Source: Diphasiastrum complanatum (taxonomy: Eukaryota > Streptophyta > Lycopodiopsida > Lycopodiales > Lycopodiaceae). Taken from it: DNA of 64,000 nt. A program made the translations under genes and the position numbers. The stretch is from NCBI GenBank assembly GCA_029204225.1, contig CM055103.1:6756852-6820851 (forward strand). Direction: 5' to 3'. The notes beneath the pieces were generated by a model. It did no database searches. It worked only from the letters and a program-made list of their open reading frames with translations, and had not been told where the DNA came from. The first letter of the stretch is position 1, and each line of letters starts with the position of its first letter. Shown here one piece after another: positions 23,101 through 37,634 of the stretch.

Positions 23101-25359
23101 AAAACACCCCCACAAGAATTTTTAGGCCTTCAAAACTGCCCATAGAAAATGATTTAGTATTACAAAAACCAGCAACATACTCATTACATAAAAGGTAAGG
23201 GTCATTAGCTTGAACCAAGTTTGAAGCGTTGGAATATGAAAATCAAAATATGTAAAAACCTTTTGTTAGAAAGTGGACACTAGAGACATAATCAACAAGT
23301 CTTTACCAATTATGATGGCAAAAATTTTCAATGCCTCTAAGCGATGTAGGTGATCATGAGGTATACCTTAATTATATCGGTTATTAAAAAAAAAGATTAG
23401 ATGAAAAATGCTATAGATTGGGACAAAAAGTACTAGTACTAGTTTGTATTGATGGTTCTAGAGGCAACAAGTATGAAATATGAAAAAGAGAGATTCCTAG
23501 TAAACAAAAGCTCTAGTCTTTACATCTCCCCTTGTGGTTCCAATTAAGGAAACACTATTCTGCAAGCAATCCATGCAAGTAGTTCTTTGGATCAAATTAA
23601 AAGCATGCAATCAAGAGCCAATGAAGTTCCCAATCAAAGGTAAAATTTTTCATATCCCCTCATTTTTTTGAGGTAGTTGTTTTGCCATTTTTTTCCCATA
23701 CAACAAGTTGCAATGTACTCCATCGAGTTCATAATGTAGCAATCTTCTTTTCTCCCCCACATTACTATATTTTCTTTGAGGCCATTGTTTTGACATTATG
23801 TGATGTTGAAAGTCAATTTGTTGATATCCCATTTGGTCTATTGATCAACTCATTGGAAGGGTGGTTGCTTGGTAATTTTGATTCTATCCTCAAGGGGCAA
23901 GTTCACTCTTGACTTACAAATGCATTTCATTTTTCATCCTTACTAAAAAAAAATTCGCTGACCAAGATTTCAAATTTATTCACTTTACTTTCCTCTTTAA
24001 TGTGCATCCACCTACTCGAAGTCACTGTCATGTTTCATGTTATTAGTCTTTTTTTGTGCTTCATCTTTTAAGAATGTGCTACCAGTCTCTTTGTAAATTG
24101 GTTCTCCAACAAGTGCCATGTTGTTGAGAATCTCATTTTCTCTTTTTGTTTCAAGCAAGTGGCTTTTGTTTGTACATATATTTGTTGCAACCATGCATTC
24201 ATTCCAAAGCAAGATTGTTCCCTACCAAAGAAAGACATTCCCCACCACAAAAATGCATGGAAACAGGGTGAAGATGTTTCCTATTGCTTGATGACATTCT
24301 TTTGGTCAAGTTTGTTCATCTTCAAATTTCACGAACACAACTTTTTATGGCTAAGATTATACCAACACATTCCCATTCTTCTAGGCCCCAAGATGTTTGG
24401 GTAGTACGAACATTTTCTTTTGCATTTCCTAGCATTTATGGAAGGAACAAAATCACAAAGTTATTAACCTAGGAATCAATAAATTATAGAAATTTCTTGT
24501 AACCTAGGTTTGAATAGATCCAATTTTTTTCTAGTGTCCTTTTTCAACATTATAACATGGCATGAGATAATTGTAAGCATATGGCGTTAAATTTCATAGA
24601 ATGTGTATCAACCTATGGGCTGCTCTTTTCTAGCAAAATCAGATCATTAAATGGCTACAACTCTATAAATTGAGTTGCATGTGAATGGAATGGAGTGGCA
24701 TGTGGCTGAAATCAATCCTATGTAGTGAGTGAAAAAGTCGAGAAAATTTCCAAAAATCATCATTTTTGCAAGTTTTTTCATGAAATTTAATTGCATACTA
24801 TCATGGAACACCTTGTAGACCTTGTAAGTGGATCAATTACAGTCTTTTGAAGTTGTTTCATTATGAGACTTCGAGTGACTTCATTGTCAACTTGGAAAAT
24901 GCTCTTCGAGCATAAACAACAAGTTCAAAAGTACAGAGTGAAAAACATGAAGCTAGTTGCAAGTTTACTTCTACGGGCTTGCCTAGTGAGCACAACATGC
25001 TAGGTGAGTAGAATATCATTTGTGGCTACAATCAAAGGCTCTTGTGTTAACATGTCATGCATGAATCTACATTGCAACACATGCCTCTTGATCACGTAAG
25101 AGGTGTTTTAAATGAAATAGATATTGTACCCCATATTATTTCTTACTTCTTGTTTGAGATCTCTTTGATAATATGCATTGTAAAATAATCTATAGTACTA
25201 GAAACTCTTTGTTGAGTAGTCAAGTGTCTTGCTCAAGGTAGATGAGTGTAATGTTCACTCAAAGGGTGGCTTCGAGTGATCAAAGTATTGACCACTTGCA
25301 GATAATTAGGCCTCATTACCTAAGGTACCATATTACATACTCAAACAACGTGAAATACT
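20138..25359. other. long stretch without a recognisable gene
   Basis: No supported gene. The first 200 bp (20138-20330, plus strand) read in one frame for about 60 codons and include NLVNELKLP, slightly like the region after a Gypsy protease, but stops follow at once. A small local tandem repeat lies at 22480-22671. A run of A at 23088-23104 is a simple repeat. Confidence 0.45.
22578..22633. repeat. 28-bp tandem duplication in a larger local repeat
   Basis: CAATCTTCTTATCTATCTTC plus 8 bases occurs at 22578-22605 and 22606-22633. The surrounding CTTGGCACCTCAACT...GGTGACAATGGTGATGCAA also appears twice (about 22480-22525 and 22628-22671), so a roughly 148-bp unit was duplicated first. Confidence 0.8.
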
Positions 25360-25904
25360 GGTCGATTTCAGACTACATGTCAAAATTTAAAATAGAGCTC
25401 TCCTATCGTTGTAGGGAAAAAAATGGGACTCTCACCCTTTCACATTAACATTCACTTACCACTATGTGACAGATGACATGGCAGGGACCCACTGCCACAT
25501 AGGGGCAAGTGAAATCCATTTGTTGGACCACCCAATGTCCCTGGCATGTTGGCCTACATTTTGAAGTTTTTTTTTAACCCTTCACTGCCAATAGTCCTTT
25601 CAATGGAATGCATTTCAATTTTGACCTTTCCAGTTGAAAGGTGCCTGTTTGCAAAAAAAACTTAGAGCACCCTTCAACCTTTTAACATGAAAAGTTTCAT
25701 ACTTGCATTTCAAAACACAACACCTTAAATAAAATGGACCAATCGTATGTCAAGATTCAAATGGGCCAATCATAGTGGCCCATCATTTAACACTTATCAC
25801 CTAAATGTGAAAGAGGGGTGACGTCAACTCACTTGCCAAGATTCAAAAAATGGGTGGCAAGTGAATGGGCCACGTAAAGGTTTGCTAGTAGTTTGAAACC
25901 GGCC
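25360..25904. mobile_element. MITE-like repeat, copy 1
   Basis: A 545-bp segment matches 35422-35995 in the same orientation over its length, with small gaps. The ends are imperfect inverted repeats: GGTCGATTTCAGACTAC at the left, and GGCCGGTTTCAAACTAC read inwards from the right on the other strand. No coding capacity. The GGCC(T/G)GTTT-type end is similar to plant Tourist/PIF-Harbinger MITEs. The base triplet after the right end is TTA in both copies, but the left triplet differs, so the target duplication is not demonstrated. Confidence 0.55.
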
Positions 25905-26347
25905 TTAGTGTTGTAAGAGCTTGATAGAAAGAGCAAATCGAGTAATCCATGATCTTATTTGCATGTTGACAAACATGGGCATAAGATATAGATCATCGGA
26001 GCATCATGCCGGAATCATAAAAACGGAATCATAAAAATCTATGGATAAGTTTTTGAAACACAATGGATGAGAGAGAGAGAGAGAGAGAGAGAGAAATAAT
26101 TTAATTACCACAAAATGATTTACAAGCAGTCATGTGGCTATATATTGGCCAAATTCTTCATGCAACCAATGTGCTGCATGAGAAGGAGCTTCCAAGGAGC
26201 TGTGGCCTTACAAAGAATTGATACATTGTAGCAACGGCAAGGCCTGGCAAGAGCCCTTGGCTCTTTTAACTTGCACAGGACACTACAAAGTAAGAGTGTA
26301 TGTGAGAAGAGGGGAAAAATTATTTTTCAGGATGCTTGTATAGCTAG
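25905..26347. other. gap between MITE-like repeat and BEACH pseudogene
   Basis: No gene seen. It contains the (GA)n tract at 26069-26094 and would include the 3' untranslated region of the minus-strand gene if that is transcribed. Confidence 0.45.
26069..26094. repeat. (GA)n microsatellite
   Basis: About 13 GA units. Confidence 0.95.
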
Positions 26348-27468
26348 CTAGTAGCTTGCAAGACCACTGTCTTCCCCAGCTAGCACCGACATTTGGTTCA
26401 CTATCTTGATGCCCAGCTGCAAAATTTACCGTCAGAGTAAGAATAAAGTTGATCTTCGGTTGCAAATAGAGAATTATTAAACAACAAATGTAGAGCTTCT
26501 CACCCCAGGATCCGTAAGCACAAGTAGTTGTCCATCTGTAGTACAGACTATGAGGTTGGTATTATCTTGATCAGGGCTATTGCAGTTACACTCTGTGCAA
26601 GTTGTAATTTGAATCTATGTAGTATCTGCATAAAATTCGATTGCATTAGTCGGAGAAAAGACATCTTATAGAAGCGCAGACATGATAAAAGGCATCCCAT
26701 TATTTGTGACCGCTTTTTTTTTCCCTTAAAAATTTGTTCAAAGCATAATATCTGGTGTAAGAGGTCTCACCTTGAGGGAGTAGAGATCTAGAAGAATCAC
26801 CGAAGGTGAAAAGTCCAAAATCACGGAAAAATCTGACCTACCACTAGTCCTTTCTTCAGTCTGTTTCTTGTCTACATTAACAGCTTCATTATTGATCGCC
26901 GTAAGAGTAATTTGACTATTACATACAGAATCTTGAAACTTTTGCCTGTTTCGAGATGGACTGCCAGAAGGTGTATCATTTTTGCAAAGCTGAGAATTGT
27001 TTATGCCATCGGTGCCAATCACTAAGTTTAGGCCATCAGCTGAAATTGCCGCTGCTGTTACATTTCCATCAGAATTCGGAAACATCAATTCTCCAACTGC
27101 AATCCCATTAATTGTGAATGTTTATCAAAAGTTGAGATGGGGTTTGTCCAAAATAAGCTATTTGGTCCTGGTGGGTAGCTTTACGGAAGATCTGCAGGTA
27201 AAATATTCACATCAAAGAAAGAATGGATCATCGCTCAAGTATCTGTATGAATCTACAATTTTCAGCTCTGGTGACCTTGTGAAGTCAATAGTTACTTTTT
27301 AAAAGATTGAAAGTCTCAATTCGGTTATATAGAGAAGCTGACCAAGAGTCAAATCATATTTGCATCCTTACTGGATCAGCAATTTCGTCAATATCCAGTG
27401 CGCCTTCATATGTCATGTAGAGGAACATATTGTTGGCATCAACTGCTTCCTTCCCTCTTTGTTTATAC
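26348..27468 (-). pseudogene. BEACH-WD40 protein, 3' part with internal deletion
   Basis: Four exon-like blocks on the minus strand. Exon 27372-27468 encodes YKQRGKEAVDANN...TYEGALDIDEIADP, with AG acceptor and GT donor. Exon 26771-27191 begins with DQIAYFGQTPSQLL, the end of a BEACH domain, then jumps near 27118 to TFTINGIAVGEL and ISADGLNLVIGT, the C-terminal WD40 region. Exon 26504-26626 encodes DNTNLIVCTTDGQLLVLTDPG after a one-base deletion. Exon 26348-26416 ends LGIKIVNQMS...ASY stop. This matches the end of plant LvsA/neurobeachin-like proteins (SPIRRIG/BCHC type), large scaffolds of membrane traffic and mRNA regulation. Most WD40 repeats, several hundred residues, are missing and the frame is broken twice, so I call a pseudogene. 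Family assignment is from memory of conserved motifs. Confidence 0.75.
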
Positions 27469-29862
<2,394 letters not shown>

Positions 29863-30835
29863 ATGTTTAAAAAGGGCAAGGTGAAACAGCTGACCAATCT
29901 TGCTAAAGATGATCATGATAGTGATATCTACACAATCAGAGAGAAGTCTAATACATTTGGCTATTTCAAGAACTTCAAAGCATTGGTGGAAAACCAATCA
30001 AGTGCCAAGATCATGGTACCTAGATCTGATCGTGGTGGTGAATATTGATCCACAGCTCTTATTGATTTTTGCAAGGAGCATGGAATGAAACACTAGTTTG
30101 CATAGGTTGATACACCTCAACAGAATGGGGTAGTTGAGAGGAAGAATCGCAGCATTGCTGAAGCTGCTAGGGCAATGATGACACATATGGGCATTACTGA
30201 TTCCTTCTAGGCTCAAGCTGTAAAAACTACTATATCCTTACAAATAGAAGCATTGTACGTAATCGCACACCTGAAGAGGCATGCAGTGGTAAGAAGCCTA
30301 AGATGGATGATTTGCGAGTATTTGGATGCCATATTTATGTTCACCTACCCAATAGCGAAAGCACCAAAATGCAGGTGAATGCCTTAAAGTGTATCTTTAC
30401 AGGGTACGATGAGCAAACCAAGGGGTATAGATGCTATGATCCACTTGGATGACCTATGCGCATAAGTCGTGATGTATTGTTTGATGAGATCCATAGGTTT
30501 GGAGATGAAGAAAGGGTTAGCCATGAATTATCCAAGCTTCTCAGTGAAGACGAAGCAATTCCACCAACACAAGAAGATCATCAAGACGATGATGAAGGAC
30601 ATGGTACTCCAATTGTGGAGACAGATAGAGAGTGAAAAACAAACTCACTGGATTGGAAAAGACCGAAGTTGCAGATGATAAGAGGAAGGAAAAAGATGCA
30701 CCTTGGGATACCTATTCACCTCGCAGTGGATCACCTCAACGTAACTTACCTAAGTGGTAAACAAAGCTCATGAATGAAAAGGAAGGCGAAATTGAAGAGT
30801 CTAGCAAGGAGGAAAAGCTACGACGTTCCACGAGA
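29863..30835 (+). pseudogene. element G Copia integrase, decayed
   Basis: Starts abruptly in the integrase core: FKNFKALVENQ and SDRGGEY, then a stop directly after GGEY, further stops, and PQQNGVVERKNRSIAEAARAMM. A frameshift near 30225 moves to the frame with RNRTPEEACSGKKPKMDDLRVFGC and CIFTGYDEQTKGYRCYDP. The acidic linker follows. No gag, protease or 5' LTR lies to the left, so the element is 5' truncated. It is the most decayed Copia in the window. Confidence 0.8.
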
Positions 30836-30929
30836 GAAGATGGAACCTGACAAGTTTCAGGTAAATCTTGCGCTCATGAGCAATATCATTTTGTCTATTG
30901 AACCCTCTTGCTTTCAGGAGGCCAAGGAT

Positions 30930-32430
30930 CATGAAATTTGACAAAAAGCAATGCAAGAGGAGATTGATTCCATCAAGCACCATGACACTTGGGAGATAAT
31001 GGATCTTCCAAAGGGCAAGAGACCCATTGGCAACAAACGGGTATACAGGATAAAGTACAATGCCGATGGAACCATTGCAAAAACACAAAGCAAGGCATGT
31101 AGTGAAAGACTATGCGCAGAGTAAGGGCATTGACTATGAGGAGACCTTTGCTCTTGTGGCTAAGTGGAACACGCGCATGGTGATTGCCTTGGCGGCGCTA
31201 TTTGGGTGGGGGTGGAATCTACATCAAATGGACATAAAGTCCGCTTTTTTGAATGGTAAGCTTGAAGAGGAAGTGTATATGGAGCAACCTAGTTGTTTTG
31301 TGATATAGGGCATGGAAGACAAAGTATGCAGATTCAGGAAGGCCGTGTATGGATTGAAGCAAGCACCACGTGCTTGGTACAGCCACTTCAATGAGTATCT
31401 CCTATCTAGAGGTTTGATACGCACTTCTTCAGATTTCAACCTTTACTACTTTGCTCGTGACTCTAGCATCACATTGATTGTGTTATACGTAGACGACCTC
31501 ATAATCATAGGCAATGATGATAATTTGATTAGTGCATGATTTGATTAGTGCAATCAAGAAGGATCTATCCTCCAGCTTTGATATGATTGACTTTGGGTTG
31601 ATGCACTATTGTTTGGGAGTGGAAATCTAGCAAAGACACGATAGCATCACACTCACGCAAACGAAGTATGTGAACGAAATTCTAAAACGTTCAAGATGTG
31701 CGACAGTAAGCCAGTGTCTACACCTATGAAGGTTGGTAAGAAACTTTCTAATTAGGATGAGAGTGTGCTAGTTGATGCTACTTTGTTTCGTCAATTAGTT
31801 GGTTCACTGATTTACCTCACAACTACTCATCTTGACATAAGCTATGTTGTAAGTGCTGTAAGTCAATTCGTGGCTCCGCCTAGGGAGACTCATTGGAAAG
31901 CAGCGAAGAGATTTCTTTATTACATTAAGGGGACACTAACCCATGCATTGCTATATGACAGGCAGCAGGCTTTACCAATTTTATAGGGCTTCATAGATTC
32001 AAATGGGGCAGGTTGTGTAGATGACAAAAGATCTGCCAAAAGTTATGATTTTCATGTTGGTAATGGTGTGTTTTCTTGGTCCGAATAAGAAACAGGATAC
32101 AGTTGCTCTTTCCACCACGGAAGCAGAGTACAAAGCCCTATGTTCAACTACGCAGGAGGCAGTTTGGTTAAGAAAAATGATGGAAGACATTGGCATCCTA
32201 CAAAGTAAAACTACAATGATCAGGTGTGATAGCTAGAGCGCTATACATAGCTAAGAATCCTATATTTACGCACACACAAAGCACATAGAGATTAAATATC
32301 ATTTCATTAGAGAGAAATTATTATCTAATGAAATAGATGTAGTGCATTGTAGAACAGAGGATCAGCTAGCAAACATACTTATCAGAGCTCTAAGTGTTGA
32401 TAAATTTGAGTTTTTAGAGAAAAGCTTTGT
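30930..32430 (+). pseudogene. element G Copia reverse transcriptase and RNase H, decayed
   Basis: RT motifs in several frames: SIKHHDTWEIMDLPKGKRPIG, then KGIDYEETFALVAKWNT, QMDIKSAFLNG, AVYGLKQAPRAWY and YVDDLIIIGND (catalytic pair present). A short duplication (TTTGATTAGTGCA twice near 31526-31552) breaks the frame just after. RNase H pieces follow, with stops after LPIL and in the DSQ region, ending with KHIEIKYHF-like sequence before 32400. Stops and shifts are too many for any product. Confidence 0.8.
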
Positions 32431-32449
32431 GTAAGGGCTTAAGGGAGAG

Positions 32450-32760
32450 TGCTAAATTAAGTAAGCCCTAGTTAATTTTTTAGCTCTGTGACTATTGCCA
32501 ATTTTAGTAGGTTTTTGAATTTTCTGTCCCACATAGCACAAATGGAATCCATAATAGTCGAATGATCAAGAAAATGAGCAAACCAACAATATTGATGGCA
32601 CATATCTCATTTCAAATCAATGTAATGGACCGTGCATAAGAATGTATAGATAGCACCACGCTTCCATTGTATCACTCCAATAGAACATGAGTGTTAGAAA
32701 GAGAGTGCTAAAACCATCATAAGTATGCCAATCGATTAAGAGAGACCAAAAATGTACGAG
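32450..32760 (+). repeat. element G 3' LTR start (end not found)
   Basis: The purine tract TTAAGGGAGAG (32439-32449) is followed by TGCTAAATTAAGTAAGCCC, the expected place and form of an LTR start. The other LTR is absent, so the right border here is a guess. Confidence 0.4.
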
Positions 32761-35421
32761 AGTAGTTAATCCAAAGGATGCACAAGATATCGCCCAAAGA
32801 AACCAAAGTTGTACCATAAACTTTGATTGCCATAGCAAAAGCAACAAATAAACCTTGCTATAGAGTATGAACATAAAAGAAGAGTTCTCATAAAAGAATC
32901 CATATGAGCTAAAAGAAACTAGCATTACAAATACTAAGATGCCATTGCCGCCCCTATGAATGTAATCATGCCAAACTATATGAAGTTTCAATGACATATG
33001 TTTGCATCCTCATCTACATGAATCTTTGTAGCATCATATGGTGCCTGAAATATATCATAATCAACTACAACGTTGAGAACATCCTAGGAATCATCTATAC
33101 CCTTAGACCATGTCTCTAGCTATACCACATGTGTAGCAATAGCAAGGCTTCGACATGTAGGCATAGTAGCACAAAGTGGTCTTTGAGAATTAGCATGAGA
33201 TACATGAGCATAAATAGGAGTGGTAGCAATAATAATGACACTAGTTACAATATTGTGGTTGTAAAGTAGACATGATCTGAGATATTAAATTGATATCTCA
33301 TGTAATTGAGTCAAATAATAGGAAGATACGACAATAAATGTTGGGTACAAGTAATTATGCATTTTGTTTTGGTCCTTGTGAATTGCTTGGGACGTGTGTA
33401 CATTTTCACTCCATTGCTACCTTGTGGCATGCTTGGTCGCTACCATTTGCATGGACACTTCGTATTGTTTGGCATGCCTACATTCATTTGGTGTAGCAGT
33501 AGTATGCTGGTATCTATACTTTGCTAGCTTCTTTTAGCTCATGTGGATCCTTTTACATTGACAAGTCTCATTCCATATTCATGCTCTATAACAGGGTGGA
33601 TTTGCTGCACCCACTTTGGTAGTTGGAGTTTTGGTGAATATTTAGTTTCTTCTAGCTATGTCTTGTGTCCTCAGCTACTTTCATACATTCACGATCTATC
33701 TAGATTGCTTCGCAGATAGTGTTTCCGTGAATCGCGATTTGTTGGGTGAAAAATCATGATTTGTCCCTGAATTGGTCAGTCTTGGTTCAAATTGGAAAAA
33801 ATTAGAACTAGAAAACCTTTTTTCTTATAGCGGCCCTAAGGTTGATTCGCAGTCTGGCTTCATTCAAAAGGGTTATTTTGCAATACTTTTCAAGGGAGAG
33901 AGAGAGAGTAGGAGACACGAGAGAGGAGATAAGGAGAGGAGAACAGAGAAGAGCTAGAGGAGAGAGGAGAGGGAAAGAGGAGAGAGAGTTATTGGAGATA
34001 TAATAGCAGAGGAGGTATTTAGTAATGTCAGGTAAATTCAGAAGGAGATGAAAAAACATGAAAGGGGTGTCTGAATGTGAATTTAAACTTTAGTGTTTGC
34101 CTTTAGGAGAGTTGGACATTAGGAGATACCATATGCTAGTTAGTGGTCGCTAGAGTTAGGATAGGGGAAAAATAGGAGAGGAAGAGGTATTAGGCTAGAG
34201 GTGTGAATTGATTGTTAGGTCATAGAGGTGCTAGGAGTGTTAGAGTTTAGTGTTAGATAGAGGTGTTTGAAGTTACAAGTTAGAAGTTAGGTGAGTTAGG
34301 AGTTAGGGGTTAGGAATTGGGAGTTGGGAGTTGGGAGTGGCTAGAGTTGGCTTTTAGGAGTTAGAGACTAGACTCAAGAGATAGTCATCACAAGATCTAG
34401 AGATCCTGTATGGGATCATGTCACAGTTCATTCGGGATATGGTAGCTTGAGCACAAAATGATGGACATGCAATTATTGTCACGTGAGCTACATAGGTGGT
34501 CTAATGCATATTCGAGCACACCTTTCTTGTTTGCGTGGCTATGAGATCACATGCACCACCAAGGCCCTTGACCACGATCGCAAGACCAGGAACTGTTCAG
34601 AGAAAGGAGATCATTCATCCAGCTACACGTGAACATCATACACTAGTGACCAAATTCTTTTGCTTTTGAAATTTAAAATTTGAATTTTGAATGATGAATT
34701 TGCATTGTCACTTGTCCCATGTGATGATTTAAATTTGAATGTTTTTTTATCTCGTTTGTTGCAATAGGATCATCTGCTCCAACTAGGCATGCATCCACCT
34801 TGACTCAAGGTGAGATAGATGCAAAGGCTGGCACATCTTCATCACATGTAGATGTAACTGGCCCCTCTGCTTTGTGACTTCAAAAGAATGTTCTACCTTT
34901 GCGATTTCCCCTTCCATCTAGCAAAGACTCCTACTTGGAGGGTTAGGACCAAGAGTGTTGCCTTGATGGGCCACCTACTATGGACCTAGCATGGAGTCCT
35001 TATGTACCACACATTCGATGAGTAAGGTTCAAGATGTAGGCAAGGAACTAGAGCCCGTTTGTGAACCATGAAAACAATTTAGGTGCAACATCATGATTGG
35101 TGAGACCACCTCACATATCAAAGGGCCGTGACACAAAATAGAACAGGCCACTGTCTTGGTGGGACAAGATCCTTTACTCCCTGTCCTGGTTATTTACAGT
35201 TTTCATAGACAAATGCACATTTTGTGATTATTGTAATTATTGAAATGGCTAAGTCACCGGTCTATGGTGACCTTTGTAAGTAAATTGTAAATAAACTATA
35301 ATTAGTGGGCATTGGACCTTAGAGAGTCGTGCTTAGCTTTGGCATGGGGTACTAGGTCATTAATAAGGAGTGGCTGGACTGGCCTCCTAAAAAGTAGGAG
35401 TGTATGCTCACTGGGACACTT
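32761..35421. other. no gene seen; two simple-sequence regions
   Basis: 33888-34000 is a GA-rich purine stretch. About 34180-34375 is a loose array of GTTAGGAGTTAGG-like words. No coding sequence is recognised. Around 34.65-34.85 kb, TTGAAATTT...CTCAAGGTGAG loosely resembles minus-strand 3.7-3.85 kb and may be an old dispersed repeat. Confidence 0.4.
34180..34375. repeat. degenerate GTTAGG/GGAGTT repeat
   Basis: Words such as GAGTTAGGAGTTAGGGGTTAGG and GGGAGTTGGGAGTTGGGAG recur with a 6-8 bp period. The pattern overlaps the telomeric TTTAGGG motif but is irregular, so it is better described as a G-rich minisatellite. Confidence 0.6.
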
Positions 35422-35995
35422 GGGATGGTTTCAAACTACATGCCTTGCAAGTCCAAAATTTAAAATAGAGTTGTCCTATTGATCCATGAGAAAAAATGAG
35501 ACTCTCACCCTTTCACATTATCATCCACTTGCCACTATGTGGCAGATGACATAGTAGGGAACCATTGCCACGTAGGGGCAAGTCGAATCCATTTTTTAGG
35601 CCAGCCAATGCCCCCTGGCATGTTGAGCTGCCCCTGACATGTTGGCCTACATTTTAAAGTTTCTTTAACCCTTCACTACCAATATTCCTTTCAATGAGAT
35701 GCATTTCAATTTTGACAATTCTAGTTGAAAGGTGATTGCTTGAAAAAAGAACTTAGTAACATGAAAAGTTTCATACTTGCATTTCAAAACACAACACCTT
35801 AAATAAAAGGGACTAACCAATCATATGTCAAGATTCAAATGGGCCAATCGTAGTGTGGCCCTTCATTTAACACTTACCACCTATATGTGAAAGAGGGGTG
35901 GGCCATTGCCCGTCAACTCACTTGCCAAGATTCAAAAAATGGGTGACAAGTGAAAGGGCAAGGCAGAGGGACTTGTCAGTAGTCTAAAACAGGCC
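35422..35995. mobile_element. MITE-like repeat, copy 2
   Basis: 574 bp homologous to 25360-25904. The differences include an extra CCCCTGGCATGTTGAGCTG-like segment near 35610. Left end GGTTTCAAACTAC and right end (other strand) GGCCTGTTTTAGACTAC form an imperfect terminal inverted repeat; TTA follows the right end as in copy 1. Confidence 0.55.
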
Positions 35996-36260
35996 TTAGT
36001 CCAATAAATGAGTGACACCTCTCAGGTTTGACCGGTCAAACATGACAAGTATCACATGCTCACTGGGACACTTGGTGACACATGTCAACCTAGTCGCCTA
36101 TGTGTCAGGGTACTGCCAAGTGGCAAGTGTCGACTGTGCATGGAATTGGCCATGTGTCGATGTTAGTAAGGGTTAGGGTTAAGGGGTGCTTGAGGATTGA
36201 GGATTGTGCATAAGTGATCCTAGAGAGCGGCATTCCTCATCACATTCTATGTAGCAAAAG

Positions 36261-36482
36261 TTGGGTGGAGACAAGACAGCTGGCTCCTTGTGGTTTTGGT
36301 GGATTCATGCTACTTACTTGCTGAAATGGGAACACTATCTCCCAATTCTAGAATTTGCTTACAATAACACAATTCATTCTTGTATTGGTAAGGCACCTTT
36401 TGAAGTAATGTATGGAAAACCTATCTTCCCTCCTACGTTGAAGACTAAAGAATTTGAATTGTATAGACAAAATGCCCAATGA
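36261..36482 (+). pseudogene. Gypsy integrase fragment
   Basis: About 55 residues include WEHYLPILEFAYNNTIHSC and GKAPFEVMYGKP, the well-conserved end of the Ty3/Gypsy integrase catalytic core (W...LP..EFAYN...H...G..PFE..YG.P). The piece is preceded and followed by non-coding sequence, so it is an isolated relic. Confidence 0.8.
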
Positions 36483-37060
36483 ATCAAGGCTATCCTATCT
36501 TCCATTCCTTTTGTACGAAACATGTTTGAATCATAGAACTTGTTACTCTAACTAATGAAATGCCTGTGCAAGTATCAGTACCTGAAGAAAAGAGATGAAA
36601 ACTATGGTTTAATGCTAACAGTTTGATGTGCAGGTTCCACAAGTAGAATCTAATGATGAACCATTTATTTTGAATGGTATGTTATGACAGCTAACCTTTT
36701 CGTTAAGGGTATGTGCAGGTACTTAAAGGAGTGCCTGAATAATGAATCAAAAAGCTTCTTAAAGCTAAAGATGGTACCTGAAGAAGGCTTTTTCCAAAGT
36801 CTATAAAGAAGGTTCAATCGAGTCTATAAAGATTCGGAGAAGAAACCAAAGGATCACCTCTTCAATTTCTAGGCCGAGTTTCTGCACAAGACGAGAATTA
36901 ATAAAACTATGAGTCTAACAAAATACTAACCTCTTGATCTCTTACTGTGCCTTCCAAACAAAATAGTTCATTAGAAAAGAAAGAAGTAGTATTGAAGGAA
37001 CTCACAAGCTGTCAGGTTAATTTCCAACTTTAGATTTTCCTTACTTGCATCCCAATCACT
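36483..37060. other. no gene seen between Gypsy relics
   Basis: Stops in all frames. Probably further decayed Gypsy sequence, but I recognise no motif. Confidence 0.4.
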
Positions 37061-37634
37061 TCAGTTGTGGGTTTCTTTCACTCCGAGTAGAATTTCATAA
37101 CATGTCCAAGCTTGTTGCGAATAAAACATAGATTCGCCTTCTAGCTTTTTTCTGGGACATCTATTTCTTTTGCTTACCTTCTGATGACATTTAATCAAGT
37201 TTGTCAAAATATTTGACTTGAGTTTTGTCACGGACTTGTTTCTTTCCTTTCTTTGGTCTGGGCATTGATGGATTAGCCTCAAATTGCTTCTTGGATGCCA
37301 CCATCACAAAATCATAAGCTTTCGTGATCCGTACAACATCATCGAAACTCTGAAGCACATTTCGCTTACATTTGTTTTGAGAATCCACTGAAAACCTAGA
37401 ATGAACTACCAGAGAGCCAATTTTGAATTGAATGATGGACCTGTCTTGCATAAATCCATAAACTCTTGGAGATAAGAGTCTAAACTCTTCGTATCCATTT
37501 TGAAATAAATGAATCTTTGATAGCTTTTTGAAATCATCCACAACCACAAAAAAAAAATTCCAAAAATATCCATGAATTTTCCCATGTAGTGGGTTTTGGT
37601 TGCAAATCACACCACCACAACGAAGCCTTACCAC
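37061..37634 (-). pseudogene. possible Gypsy gag remnant
   Basis: A 147-residue minus-strand frame has a basic C-terminal half (PRPKKGKKQVRDKTQ). In the neighbouring frame a degenerate knuckle reads CFIRNKLGHVMKFY, where the second and last cysteines of CX2CX4HX4C are lost. This arrangement (helical region, basic patch, knuckle) is that of a Ty3/Gypsy Gag. In an intact minus-strand element gag should lie to the right of RT; here it is to the left, so it does not belong in order with the RT at 38.3 kb. Confidence 0.4.
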
